Under the pieces are notes generated by a model. It was not told where the DNA came from and made no database searches. It saw nothing but the letters and a program-made list of their open reading frames with translations. Shown here in pieces: positions 34,290 to 43,268 of a stretch of 64,000 bases of DNA (the first letter of the stretch is position 1; every line of letters starts with the position of its first letter). A program made the translations under genes and the position numbers. This DNA is from Streptomyces sp. GQFP (GTDB taxonomy: Bacteria; Actinomycetota; Actinomycetes; Streptomycetales; Streptomycetaceae), in assembly GCF_021545335.1 (NCBI RefSeq), contig NZ_CP089312.1:7440001-7504000 (forward strand), written 5' to 3'.

Positions 34290-35015
34290 TCAGCCCTGTG
34301 ACTGCTGCTGGGGCCGCCGCTGCGACCACCACATGCCCGCCGCCCCGGCGGACAGCAGCGCCGCGCCGACCGCGCCGAGCGGGAGCAGATCGCGCGCCGG
34401 GCCGGTCCTCGGCAGCTCGTCGCCCCCGGGCGCCACCGGCTTGTTGTCGGTGCCGAGCAGCAGCGGAGTGGCCGGGGCGTTCGGCGACGGGTTCGTCGTA
34501 CCGAACGGGACCGGGCCCTGCTGCCAGTACGTCTTCGAACCGTCGGTCGTCTGCACGGGCAGGCAGATCTTGCCGGTCTTGCCCAGGTCGTACGTCGCCT
34601 CCACGTCGTACGACTTCGACTTACCGGCCGCGAGACTGCCGACGGCGCAGTTGAAACCGCTGTTCGAACCTTCCGGAAGATCCGCTTCGGGAATCTCCGC
34701 ACAGCCCTGGACGTTCTTGACCGTCATACCGTCGAATCCGACGACCAGAAGCCGGATATCGCCGCTCTCCTTGCTCCCCTCGTTCTTTACCGTGGCGGTC
34801 AGTGCGGTTTCTTTCGAACTGTTGTCGACGGAGATGCTCTCGGGCAGTTCCGTGGTCAACTTGACGCCCTCGGGCGCCGCGTCAACTGCCTTTCCCCCCT
34901 TGCTGCTGCCGGGTCCCTGGTCATCCGCGCTGGCGGTGAAGGAAAGGATCATCACGGCCGAGAAAGATGCCGTGAGCAGCGATCCCGCGATGACCGTCGT
35001 GCGACCAGAACTCAT
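34290..35015 (-). CDS. Cell-wall protein with C-terminal LPRTG sorting signal
   Basis: A 241-residue exported protein. The signal sequence is GRTTVIAGSLLTASFSAVMI followed by SFTASA. The central part (about residues 50-190) is an Ig-like beta domain (KLTTELPESISVDNSSKETA, GDIRLLVVGFDGM) with several cysteines. The C-terminus has ELPRTGPARDL, a hydrophobic stretch and a basic tail (QRRPQQQ), the layout of a sortase substrate. AGGGGGA lies before the ATG. It is divergent from the kinase gene with 185 bp between. Function is unknown; surface display is inferred from the sorting signal. Confidence 0.8.
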   Translation of the reverse strand: MSSGRTTVIAGSLLTASFSAVMILSFTASADDQGPGSSKGGKAVDAAPEGVKLTTELPESISVDNSSKETALTATVKNEGSKESGDIRLLVVGFDGMTVKNVQGCAEIPEADLPEGSNSGFNCAVGSLAAGKSKSYDVEATYDLGKTGKICLPVQTTDGSKTYWQQGPVPFGTTNPSPNAPATPLLLGTDNKPVAPGGDELPRTGPARDLLPLGAVGAALLSAGAAGMWWSQRRPQQQSQG

Positions 35016-35200
35016 GTTCGTCCCCCTAGGATCCCCCTGGACTGCGCCTGAATTCGCAGTACTTGAAGAGGTACCACAAGATTTCTCACCACTATGCTGG
35101 TACGGCACGAAGTGTGACCATTGTGGTTCTGGTGGGGCGTGCGTTGAGGGGGTGCAGAGGATTGCCGGGGAATACGGGCGGCGGTGCTCCAGGTCTTGTG

Positions 35201-37300
35201 GTGACGGGCCGATATCGGCTGGTCGAAAGCATTGGTCAGGGGGGAATGGGGCGGGTGTGGCGAGCCGCCGACGAAATACTCGACCGGCCGGTGGCCGTCA
35301 AGGAAATGCGGATCGACGGACTCGACGCGGAGGACACCCGCACCCGCCGCGAACGCACACTCCGCGAGGCCAGGGCGACGGCCAGGATCGACCACCCGAA
35401 CGTCGTGCGCGTCTACGACGTCGTGGACGAGGGTGAGCGACTGTGGATCGTCATGGAGCTGGTCGCCGGCCGCTCCCTCGAACAACTCCTCGTCGAGGAC
35501 GGCCCGTTGGCCCCGGCCGACACGGCCCGCATCGGCCTCGGCCTGGTCTCCGCACTGCGCCAGGTGCACGCCGGGGGAGTCCTGCACCGGGACATCAAAC
35601 CGGGCAACGTCCTCGTGGAACGACGTGACCAGCGGGTCGTCCTCACCGACTTCGGCATCGCCGCCATCCAGGACGCGAAGGCCCTCACGATGGTCGGGAT
35701 GCTCGTGGGCTCCCCCGACTACATGGCCCCGGAGCGCGTGTCGGGCCGACACCAGGGCCCGCCGTCCGACGTGTGGTCCCTGGGCGCCACACTCTGCGCG
35801 GCGCTGGGCGGCCGCTCCCCGTTCTCCCGCGAGACAACCCTCGCGACACTGCACGCGGTCCTGTACGAGGACCCCGAACTCCCCGCCGCAGCAGGCCCGT
35901 TGCACGACATCCTGGCCGCCCTCCTGGAGAAGGAACCGTCGGCCAGGCCCGCACTGGAGGACGTGGAGCTGGCACTGAGGCCGGTGGCGTTTCCGACGCC
36001 GACGCCGACGCCCGAGCCGGAAGAGGAGCCCGAGCCGAAGGCACCGGAGATACCAGAGATACCTGAGATACCTGAGATACCTGAGATACCGGACGGTCGC
36101 CCGGACACGGCGCCCCTCACCCCCGTACAGCCGCCCCAGGACACCCCGACCCCCGCCTACCTGGACGCGCCACTCGTACGGGCCGCACGACAGCCACGCG
36201 AGCAGCCGGAGCCCCACCCCGAACTCGCACCCGAACTCGCACCTGAACCCGAACTCGAACCCGCGCCCGACCCCGCACCTGAACCCGCGGAGCCGACGGA
36301 CGCGATCCCCGCCGCCCACGCGGCAGCCACCCCCGTCCTGGGAACCCCTTCCTACGCTGCCTCCCCGGAGGCATCCAGCGCCTCCACCGAAGTCCCCTCC
36401 GAGATACGGTCCGAGGCCGGTTCGGCGATCCCCGTGCGCAAGGCCGGGGTCTCCCTGGTCCGAACGAAGGAGCGGGAAGAGACACAGACACAGGCACGGA
36501 CACAGGTCCGAACCCAGCCGCCGGCGCAGCCACGACATACCCCGGAGCGGCAGGCGGCCGCCCTCCCGACGGCCCCGCAGACGGTGCCACCGCAGCCGCC
36601 GCCCGGCGAACTCCCGGGCCCCGCGCGCCCGTCCGACCCCGGGCGGGGCCGCGACCGGCGCCGGGGCCGCCGCCGTACGGGCATGGTGGCGGCCGGAATG
36701 GTCACGGCAGGGGCGGTGGTGGGGATAGTCCTGGCCTCAACCGCCGGCTCACCCGACGACAAGAACACGGCGACCCCGGGATCGTCGCCGGCGACCTCGG
36801 CCGCCCCCACCTCACCCGGAACAACTTCCGCACCCACCCCCGAACCCACGGTCGAGGGCACGTCACGCCCGCGCAGCCTGCCGCCAGGCGCGCACGAGGA
36901 GGCGGGCGGATACGCGTGGGCGACGCCCAAGGGCTGGCGCCGGGACGTGAAGACGGGCGCCGAGGTGCACTACACGTCCCCCGACGGCAGGCAGGAACTC
37001 CTGGCCAAGTCCTCGCTCGCCCGGGGCGATCTGCTGGAGACCTGGGAGGAGTCGGAGCGCAACGCCCGCCAGGGTCAGGACTACCGGAAGATCACCCTCG
37101 CGGAGACGACGTACCAGGGGCATCCGGCGGTCGTCTGGGAGTACACCTTCACCCTGGACGGCACCCACTGGCACGCCCGGCTGCTCGGATTCGACGTGGA
37201 GGGGAAGTCGTACCAGGTCAGCACCTGGTACCACGAGGAGATCGAGCAGCAGGCGGTACGGACCTACGAACGGGTGAGGGAGTCGTTCACGGTGCTGTGA
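35201..37300 (+). CDS. Transmembrane Ser/Thr protein kinase
   Basis: A Hanks-type kinase of about 699 residues. The kinase domain fills residues 1-265: glycine loop IGQGGMGRVW, catalytic Lys in VAVKEM (near 34), LHRDIKPGNVLV (near 128), the DFG motif in TDFGIA (near 150) and MAPERV. A 200-residue Pro/Glu-rich linker follows, including five EIP repeats. One membrane segment lies near residues 495-520 (MVAAGMVTAGAVVGIVLAS). A 130-residue extracellular domain ends the protein, without PASTA repeats. The start is uncertain between GTGs at 35198 and 35201; AGG lies 7 bases before the latter. The signal sensed is unknown. Confidence 0.9.
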   Translation: MTGRYRLVESIGQGGMGRVWRAADEILDRPVAVKEMRIDGLDAEDTRTRRERTLREARATARIDHPNVVRVYDVVDEGERLWIVMELVAGRSLEQLLVEDGPLAPADTARIGLGLVSALRQVHAGGVLHRDIKPGNVLVERRDQRVVLTDFGIAAIQDAKALTMVGMLVGSPDYMAPERVSGRHQGPPSDVWSLGATLCAALGGRSPFSRETTLATLHAVLYEDPELPAAAGPLHDILAALLEKEPSARPALEDVELALRPVAFPTPTPTPEPEEEPEPKAPEIPEIPEIPEIPEIPDGRPDTAPLTPVQPPQDTPTPAYLDAPLVRAARQPREQPEPHPELAPELAPEPELEPAPDPAPEPAEPTDAIPAAHAAATPVLGTPSYAASPEASSASTEVPSEIRSEAGSAIPVRKAGVSLVRTKEREETQTQARTQVRTQPPAQPRHTPERQAAALPTAPQTVPPQPPPGELPGPARPSDPGRGRDRRRGRRRTGMVAAGMVTAGAVVGIVLASTAGSPDDKNTATPGSSPATSAAPTSPGTTSAPTPEPTVEGTSRPRSLPPGAHEEAGGYAWATPKGWRRDVKTGAEVHYTSPDGRQELLAKSSLARGDLLETWEESERNARQGQDYRKITLAETTYQGHPAVVWEYTFTLDGTHWHARLLGFDVEGKSYQVSTWYHEEIEQQAVRTYERVRESFTVL
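36047..36091 (+). repeat. Five 9-bp repeats in the kinase linker
   Basis: Units of GAGATACCT, almost identical, encode EIP five times. The low-complexity run is in frame. Confidence 0.9.
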
Positions 37301-37333
37301 ACAACTCCCTGACCACTGAGACCACTCGGATCG

Positions 37334-38776
37334 CTAACCGACCTTGACGACGTCGTCGTCATCGGCAACGTCCGACGCCGGACCGCCGGCCGCGACGACG
37401 GTCCCGCGCCCGGCCTTCTGCCGGACGAAGGCGATGACGAGCACTACGGCCGCGACCAGCAGCGACAGAAGCACGGTCTCGCGTCCGTCGTGCTCGGTGT
37501 CGGTGAGCATGTAGCCGAGGACGAAGACGATGAGAGCGGCGGTCGCCCAGGTCAGATACGGGTACAGCCACATCTTCACGACGAGCTTCTCCGGGGACTC
37601 ACGCTCGATGATCTTCCGCATGCGCAGCTGCGAGAAGCAGATGACCAGCCAGACGAACAGGGCCACCGCACCACTGGAGTTGACCAGGAAGAGGAAGACC
37701 GAGTCGGGGAACTTGTAGTTGAAGAAGACGGCGACGAAGCCGAAGACGACCGAGGCGACGATCGCCGCGAGCGGTACGCCACGGGACGTGGTCCGTGCGA
37801 AGGCCTTGGGCGCGTCACCGCGTTGCCCGAGCGAGAAGGCCATGCGGGAGGCCGTGTAGAGCCCGGAGTTGAGGCAGGACAGCACCGAGGTCAGCACGAT
37901 GAAGTTCATGATCTGACCGGCGTGCGCGATACCGAGGGAGTCGAGGGCGGCGACGTACGAGCCCTTCTCCTTGATCGAGGGATCGTTCCACGGCAACAAG
38001 GTCACGACAACGAAGATCGACCCGAGATAGAAGACGGCGACACGCCAGATGATGCTGTTGGTGGACTTGGTGACGGCCCGCTGCGGGTCCTCGGACTCAC
38101 CGGCGGCCAGTGTGGCGATCTCGCTGCCCATGAAGGAGAAGACGACGAGCAGTACACCGGTGAGGATGGCGCCGGGCCCGTTGGGCAGGAACCCGCCGGA
38201 GTCGGTGAGATTGGAGAGCCCGGCTTTCTCACTGTCGACCCCGGGAAGCACACCGAACACGGCAAGCCCGCCAATAACCACGAAAGCACTGATGGCGACG
38301 ACCTTGATACCGGCGAACCAGAACTCGAACTCGCCGTAGGAACCGACGGAGACGAGGTTGGTGGCGGTCAGCACGACCATCACGATGAGCGCCCAGGCCC
38401 ACTGCGGTACGGCGGGAATCCACCCTTCGAGAATGGTGGCCCCGGCGGTCGCCTCGACGGCGAGCACGACAACCCAGAAGAACCAGTACAGCCAGCCGAT
38501 GGAGAACCCGGCCCAGCGCCCGAGGGCCCGGTCGGCGTGCGCGGAGAACGAGCCGGAGGTCGGGTTGGCGGCGGACATCTCGCCGAGCATCCGCATCACC
38601 AGCACGACGAGCGTGCCGACGAGAGCGTAGGAGAGAAGGATGCCGGGGCCGGCGGTGGTGATACCCGAGCTGGACCCGACGAAGAGCCCGGCCCCGATGA
38701 CACCGCCGATGGCGATCATCGACAGATGCCGGTTCTTGAGCCCGGCCTGAAGCCCGGAGGACGGAGAAGCGGTCAT
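37334..38776 (-). CDS. Amino acid permease (APC superfamily)
   Basis: A 480-residue inner-membrane transporter with 12 predicted membrane segments. The family start LKNRHLSMIAIGGVIGAGLF carries the conserved first-helix GGVIGAGLF substrate/ion motif. The AAT-type segment RMLGEMSAANPTSGSFSAHA is also present. It resembles GABA/aromatic/D-Ala-Ser-Gly permeases (GabP, AroP, CycA); which amino acid it carries cannot be told. AAAGGA precedes the ATG at 38776, where homology begins. It is monocistronic and divergent from rpiB. Confidence 0.92.
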   Translation of the reverse strand: MTASPSSGLQAGLKNRHLSMIAIGGVIGAGLFVGSSSGITTAGPGILLSYALVGTLVVLVMRMLGEMSAANPTSGSFSAHADRALGRWAGFSIGWLYWFFWVVVLAVEATAGATILEGWIPAVPQWAWALIVMVVLTATNLVSVGSYGEFEFWFAGIKVVAISAFVVIGGLAVFGVLPGVDSEKAGLSNLTDSGGFLPNGPGAILTGVLLVVFSFMGSEIATLAAGESEDPQRAVTKSTNSIIWRVAVFYLGSIFVVVTLLPWNDPSIKEKGSYVAALDSLGIAHAGQIMNFIVLTSVLSCLNSGLYTASRMAFSLGQRGDAPKAFARTTSRGVPLAAIVASVVFGFVAVFFNYKFPDSVFLFLVNSSGAVALFVWLVICFSQLRMRKIIERESPEKLVVKMWLYPYLTWATAALIVFVLGYMLTDTEHDGRETVLLSLLVAAVVLVIAFVRQKAGRGTVVAAGGPASDVADDDDVVKVG

Positions 38777-38988
38777 GGGGGGAATTCCTTTGCGCCGGGT
38801 GATCGGGGAAGCGCGCCGGTGGGTACGGCGTAAACAGTTGGTCCAGTGAATCCGAGGCAAAGGGATTCCTGAACCTTTGAATCCAGATCGTTACTTGAGA
38901 TTTCCTTGAGGTTCCGCAGTGTTGCGTAGAGTTTTCGCGATCAACCCCCGAGGCTGCTGCCCCGAAACAGGCATGTCACACTCGTCCC

Positions 38989-39477
38989 ATGCGCGTGTAT
39001 CTCGGCTCGGACCATGCGGGCTTCGAACTCAAGAACCACCTCGTCGAGTGGCTCAAGGAGGCCGGCCACGACCCCGTGGACTGCGGCCCCCACATCTACG
39101 ACGCCCTCGACGACTACCCGCCCTTCTGCCTCCGCGCCGCAGAGCGCACGGCGGCCGACCCGGACGCCCTCGGCATCGTCATCGGCGGCTCCGGCAACGG
39201 CGAGCAGATCGCGGCGAACAAGGTGAAGGGCGTGCGCGCGGCACTCGCCTGGAGCGAGGAGACGGCGTCGCTGGGCCGCCAGCACAACAACGCCAACGTG
39301 GTAGCGGTGGGCGCACGCATGCACACCCAGGACGAGGCGACGAAGTTCGTGGAGACGTTCCTGGCAACCCCGTTCTCGGGCGACGAGCGCCACGAGCGCC
39401 GCATCGACATGCTGACCGCCTACGAGACGACGGGCGAGCTGCCGCAGATCCCGCCGCACCACCCTCAGGACCAGTAG
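38989..39477 (+). CDS. rpiB: Ribose-5-phosphate isomerase B
   Basis: A 162-residue RpiB that interconverts ribose 5-phosphate and ribulose 5-phosphate in the pentose phosphate pathway. It has LGSDHAGFELK at the N-terminus. The active-site loop is GGSGNGEQIAANK, in which Ser replaces the catalytic Cys of the E. coli enzyme and a Glu is present, as in mycobacterial RpiB. HNNANVVAVGAR and the HERRIDML segment are typical. No Shine-Dalgarno is visible before the ATG, so the message may be leaderless. Confidence 0.93.
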   Translation: MRVYLGSDHAGFELKNHLVEWLKEAGHDPVDCGPHIYDALDDYPPFCLRAAERTAADPDALGIVIGGSGNGEQIAANKVKGVRAALAWSEETASLGRQHNNANVVAVGARMHTQDEATKFVETFLATPFSGDERHERRIDMLTAYETTGELPQIPPHHPQDQ

Positions 39478-39502
39478 TCGGCTGCAGGTGAGTGGGGGCT
39501 GG

Positions 39503-39524
39503 TCGCGCAGTTCCCCGCGCCCCT
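39503..39524 (-). repeat. Short dispersed repeat R2, copy 1
   Basis: A 22-bp sequence including GCGCGGGGAACTGCGCGA (minus strand). An identical copy lies at 47444-47465 on the plus strand. Confidence 0.85.
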
Positions 39525-39533
39525 GAGGCCTCT

Positions 39534-39674
39534 CAGCCCGTCCGGCGTTTGAGGACGAGGCCGGTCTTTTCAGCCTGTCCGGCGTTTGAGGACGAGCGCG
39601 TTCAGCGCGACAAAGGGGGGTCTGGGGGCGCAGCCCCCAGGGATGGGAACGGGTAGGGGCGGCGGGGGCGAAAA
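39534..39674 (+). repeat. Dispersed repeat R1, copy 2 (partial unit plus full unit)
   Basis: CCGTCCGGCGTTTGAGGACG starts a partial unit at 39534. A full unit runs from 39571 to 39674 with the same internal blocks as copy 1. It lies between rpiB and the glycosylase gene. Confidence 0.9.
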
Positions 39675-39722
39675 CACCCCCACAGCAACCCCCACCCACC
39701 CGCGGACAAAGAAGGAGCACCC

Positions 39723-40532
39723 GTGCCTGAGGGGCACACGATCCACCGCCTGGCCCAGGACTACAGCGCCGCGTTCCTAGGCACAGCACCCCAAGTAACC
39801 AGCCCCCAGGGCAAGTTCTCCGACGCAGCCGCCCTCCTCGACCGAGCCGAACTCACCCACACCGAAGCCCACGGCAAACACCTCTTCCTGGGCTTCCGCG
39901 AATCCGACTGGATCCACATCCACCTGGGCCTCTTCGGCAAGGTCAACTTCGGCGCCACCCCCGCCCCACCCCCCACGGACACGGTCCGCCTCCGACTCGC
40001 GAACAACACCGCGTACGTGGACCTCCGAGGCCCCACCACCTGCGCCCTGATCACGGACCCCGAGAAGCAGGCGATACACGCCCGCCTGGGCCCCGACCCC
40101 CTCCGCCAGGACGCGAACCCCGCCACGGCCTACACCCGCATCAGCCGCAGCCGCACAACGATCGCCGCCCTCCTCATGGACCAGAAGGTCATCGCGGGAG
40201 TCGGCAACGTCTACCGCGCAGAAGTCCTCTTCCGCCACGGCATCGACCCGTACCGCCTCGGCAGGGACATCACCCCCACCGAGTGGACCGCGCTCTGGAC
40301 CGACCTGGTCGCCCTGATGCGCGAGGGCGTACGCAACAACCGCATCGACACCGTCCGCCCGGAACACACCCCGGAGGCGATGGGCCGCCCGCCGCGCGTC
40401 GACGACCACGGCGGCGAGGTCTACGTCTACCGCAGGGCCAACCTGCCCTGCCACCTCTGTGGCGGCGAGATCCGCACCGCCGATCTCGCCGCCCGCAACC
40501 TCTTCTGGTGCCCGGCCTGCCAGAAGCAGTGA
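39723..40532 (+). CDS. Fpg/Nei-family DNA glycosylase
   Basis: A 269-residue bifunctional DNA glycosylase/AP lyase for oxidised bases. After removal of Met the protein begins PEGHTIHRLA: Pro-1 is the nucleophile, Glu-2 the catalytic acid, and the PEGH start is typical of Nei rather than MutM. The H2TH region is AALLMDQKVIAGVGNVYRAE. The zinc finger is CHLCGG with CPAC at the C-terminus. AAGGAG lies before the GTG. It is probably a Nei1/Nei2-type enzyme removing oxidised pyrimidines. Confidence 0.93.
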   Translation: MPEGHTIHRLAQDYSAAFLGTAPQVTSPQGKFSDAAALLDRAELTHTEAHGKHLFLGFRESDWIHIHLGLFGKVNFGATPAPPPTDTVRLRLANNTAYVDLRGPTTCALITDPEKQAIHARLGPDPLRQDANPATAYTRISRSRTTIAALLMDQKVIAGVGNVYRAEVLFRHGIDPYRLGRDITPTEWTALWTDLVALMREGVRNNRIDTVRPEHTPEAMGRPPRVDDHGGEVYVYRRANLPCHLCGGEIRTADLAARNLFWCPACQKQ

Positions 40533-40551
40533 CCGGGCGCCGGCGGGCGGA

Positions 40552-41814
40552 TCAGAACCCGTGCGGCAACCAGGGCGTCACCACGGACCCGAACGCCACC
40601 GAGGCCTCGGCCAACGCCCCCTGCCGGACCTCCCGCACCCGCCCGGCGGCTGCCAGCCCGGCCAACGACAGACCCCCCAGATAGGCGGACCCCAACTCCC
40701 GTACGGACAAGGCGAGATCAGCCGCGTCCTCGGTACGCACGCACACCGCCCCCTTGGCATCGCCGCTCAGCCGCCAACGCCCCGAGTTCCACGGACAGAA
40801 CGCGTCCTCGACGTCGAACACGACATCCACCGGCGCCTGGTATGTCCGCGCCTCCAGCGCGGCCCCCAGGTCCACCAGCCGTACGTACAGCGCGTCCCGC
40901 CTGCGCAGCCCGCACCGCCGGATGTCCGACACCATGTGATGCCAGGGCTCGTCGACCGGCTGCCCGCGCGCGATGATCTTCGAGGTCAGATCGAGATCGA
41001 AGAGGAACCGCCACAAGGCAGCGTGCGAGGGGGCGTCAAGCGCATGCACATCCTCGACGACAACCGCGCTGTTGGACCCGGAGACGTCCCAGTCGGGCTT
41101 GACCCGAAACCGAGCGAACCCCACAACATCCCCGCCCCGCTCGGCGACAACACACTGCAAGGGCGAAGCCCCGTCCCGCTCGCTCTCCGGGTCGAGCACC
41201 CCGGCCCGCGCCCAACCAGGCATCCGCGCCAGCATCCCGGGCCGCTCCGGCACCCGCCGCGCGTACACCGCCTCGCAGACGTCCAGGGCCTCGGTCGGTA
41301 CGGCATACCGCAGCCGTACGTCATCGGTCCCGTCCGGCACCGACAGCCGTACCCGCGTCGTGTCGATCTCGATGGTCAGCGAGTGCGTGGCCACGCCGTA
41401 CCCGAACCGCCCGTAGATGGCGGGCTCGGAGGCCGTCAGCACCGCCAGGGGCTCGCCCCAGCTCCGTACGTCGTCCAGTTGCCGGCGCATCATCGACGTG
41501 AGCACCCCGCGCCTGCGGTGCGTGCCGGCGACGCCGACCATGGTCACGCCCGCTGCCGGAACGGAGGCTCCACCCGGTACGGTTACCTGGAAAGTGAACG
41601 CGCTCGCACTGCCGACGCACAGATCACCGTCCCAGGCACCCACGGAACGGTCGAGTTCGGTAAGTGATTTCCACAACTCCCGTTCCTCGGCGGACTCGGG
41701 CATTCCACCGAAGGCGCGGAGCAGGTTGTCGTACCACTGATCCCAGTCGTCGGGCCGAAGTACCCGCAGATCGGTCGTGCCGGAGGGCGTACCGGAGGTC
41801 CTGGAGGTCGTCAT
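40552..41814 (-). CDS. Eis-type GNAT acetyltransferase
   Basis: A 420-residue protein with the three-part Eis architecture. An N-terminal GNAT domain has the acetyl-CoA loop VAGTHRRRGVLTSMMRR near residues 95-112. A second GNAT-like domain follows, then a C-terminal sterol-carrier-like (SCP2) domain ending in PWLPHGF, whose terminal carboxylate is catalytic in Eis. In mycobacteria Eis acetylates aminoglycosides and proteins; for Streptomyces homologues the native substrate is unclear. Convergent with the glycosylase gene, only 19 bp away. Confidence 0.9.
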   Translation of the reverse strand: MTTSRTSGTPSGTTDLRVLRPDDWDQWYDNLLRAFGGMPESAEERELWKSLTELDRSVGAWDGDLCVGSASAFTFQVTVPGGASVPAAGVTMVGVAGTHRRRGVLTSMMRRQLDDVRSWGEPLAVLTASEPAIYGRFGYGVATHSLTIEIDTTRVRLSVPDGTDDVRLRYAVPTEALDVCEAVYARRVPERPGMLARMPGWARAGVLDPESERDGASPLQCVVAERGGDVVGFARFRVKPDWDVSGSNSAVVVEDVHALDAPSHAALWRFLFDLDLTSKIIARGQPVDEPWHHMVSDIRRCGLRRRDALYVRLVDLGAALEARTYQAPVDVVFDVEDAFCPWNSGRWRLSGDAKGAVCVRTEDAADLALSVRELGSAYLGGLSLAGLAAAGRVREVRQGALAEASVAFGSVVTPWLPHGF

Positions 41815-41976
41815 AGACCATGACTACCAGGGCATTGCGGGACGAGCGAGGGAATTTCTCCCTCGTGGCCTCGGACCGGCTCTCGGTGGGTTTCACTGTG
41901 AAGTTGAACCTCGGACGGGGGACAAGTGGGACCTCCCGTGCCAAGCAGCTGGTCCGATGGATAGGGTCCCGAACTA

Positions 41977-43155
41977 ATGGCAGCAGGACGAGAGCGGCGC
42001 GCGGAAGCCGAGACGTTCACGGCCCGGTTGAAGAAGCAGGTTCACCGGGCCCGCACCGGCGTGCGCAGATCCGCCGTGGACTACTTCCGGGGCGACGGTT
42101 CGGACTGGATCGCGCTCGCGGGCCTGCTCCTCACGATCCCGGTCATCGCGGCCATGACCCTCGCCAACTCGGTGTGGTGCTCACCGGCCCTGCTGGTCCT
42201 CCCGATCGTCGCCGGCGGCCTACTGCTGCGCCCGGCCAGTCTGCTGAGCCTGTACGCGGCGGCGGCGTCGGCACTGATCGTGGAGTCGGTGAAGCTGGGC
42301 CCGTACACGGAGGGCCCGAGCAGGGTCACGCCGGGAGTGGTCCTGGTGGTGGCGGCGTGCGGCTTCTTCGGCTTGTTGATCGCCCAGTTCCGCAGCCGAG
42401 TGGGCGTCCCTTGGCGACGAGGCGGCACGATGCTGTTCGACCTGCGCGAACGCATCCGCGTCCAGAGCAAGTTGCCGCAGCTGCCGCAGGGCTGGCACCG
42501 CGAGATGGCGCTGCGCCCGGCGGGCGGCCAGTCGTTCTCGGGCGACTTCGTGGTGGCGGCCCGGACGAACGGGGGCCGCACGATGGAGGTCGTCCTGACG
42601 GACGTCTCGGGCAAGGGAATGGACGCAGGCTCCAGAGCCCTCCTGCTCTCAGGAGCCTTCGGAGGCCTACTGGGCTCCCTCCCGCCTCACGCCTTCCTCC
42701 CGGCGGCGAACGGCTACCTCCTCCGCCAGGACTGGGACGAGGGCTTCGCGACCTCGATCCACCTGGTCCTGGACCTGGACTCCGGCGACTACGAACTCTT
42801 CTCGGCCGGCCACCCCCCGGGCCTCCAGCTCAGCGCGGGCACGGGCCGCTGGGAGGAAAAGGCCGCGGAGGGCCCCCTGTTGGGCGTCTACGACGGCGCC
42901 CAGTTCGACCCGGTCAAGGGCTCCCTCCGCCCCGGCGACGTCCTGATGCTCTTCACGGACGGCCTGGTGGAAACCTCGGACCGAGACATCGTGGAAGGCA
43001 TCGACCGCCTGACAGGCGAGGCGGACCGCTACGTGGCAGGCGGCTTCCACGGAGCGGCCTGGCACCTAATCGAGGCGGTGGCAAAGGACGTGAACGACGA
43101 CAGGGCCCTCCTCCTGATCTGCAGAGAGGGCCCCACGGCCCAGGCGACGATCTGA
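41977..43155 (+). CDS. Membrane-bound PP2C-type (SpoIIE) phosphatase
   Basis: A 392-residue protein. Residues 45-140 contain three or four membrane segments (WIALAGLLLTIPVIAAMTLA, LLVLPIVAGGLLLRP, GVVLVVAACGFFGLLIAQF). The C-terminal 240 residues are a SpoIIE/RsbU phosphatase with GGQSFSGDFV, VLTDVSGKGMDAG, FSAGHPPGL and LFTDGLVETSD; the metal-binding aspartates are intact. Such enzymes dephosphorylate anti-sigma-factor antagonists. No antagonist or anti-sigma gene is adjacent. The intergenic region to the divergent Eis gene is 162 bp. Confidence 0.92.
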   Translation: MAAGRERRAEAETFTARLKKQVHRARTGVRRSAVDYFRGDGSDWIALAGLLLTIPVIAAMTLANSVWCSPALLVLPIVAGGLLLRPASLLSLYAAAASALIVESVKLGPYTEGPSRVTPGVVLVVAACGFFGLLIAQFRSRVGVPWRRGGTMLFDLRERIRVQSKLPQLPQGWHREMALRPAGGQSFSGDFVVAARTNGGRTMEVVLTDVSGKGMDAGSRALLLSGAFGGLLGSLPPHAFLPAANGYLLRQDWDEGFATSIHLVLDLDSGDYELFSAGHPPGLQLSAGTGRWEEKAAEGPLLGVYDGAQFDPVKGSLRPGDVLMLFTDGLVETSDRDIVEGIDRLTGEADRYVAGGFHGAAWHLIEAVAKDVNDDRALLLICREGPTAQATI

Positions 43156-43165
43156 CGGGGCATTT

Positions 43166-43268
43166 CAGCCTGTCCGGCGTTTGAGGACGAGCGCGTTCAG
43201 CGCGACAAGCGGGGGTCTGGGGGCGCAGCCCCCAGGGGATGGGAACGGGTAGGGGCGGCGGGGGCGAA
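43166..43268 (+). repeat. Dispersed repeat R1, copy 3, overlapping the antiporter 3' end
   Basis: Same blocks as copy 1 (CGGCGTTTGAGGACGAG ... GGGCGCAGCCCCCAG ... GGGTAGGGGCGGCGGGGGCG). Its right part is read as the last codons of the minus-strand antiporter gene. Confidence 0.9.
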
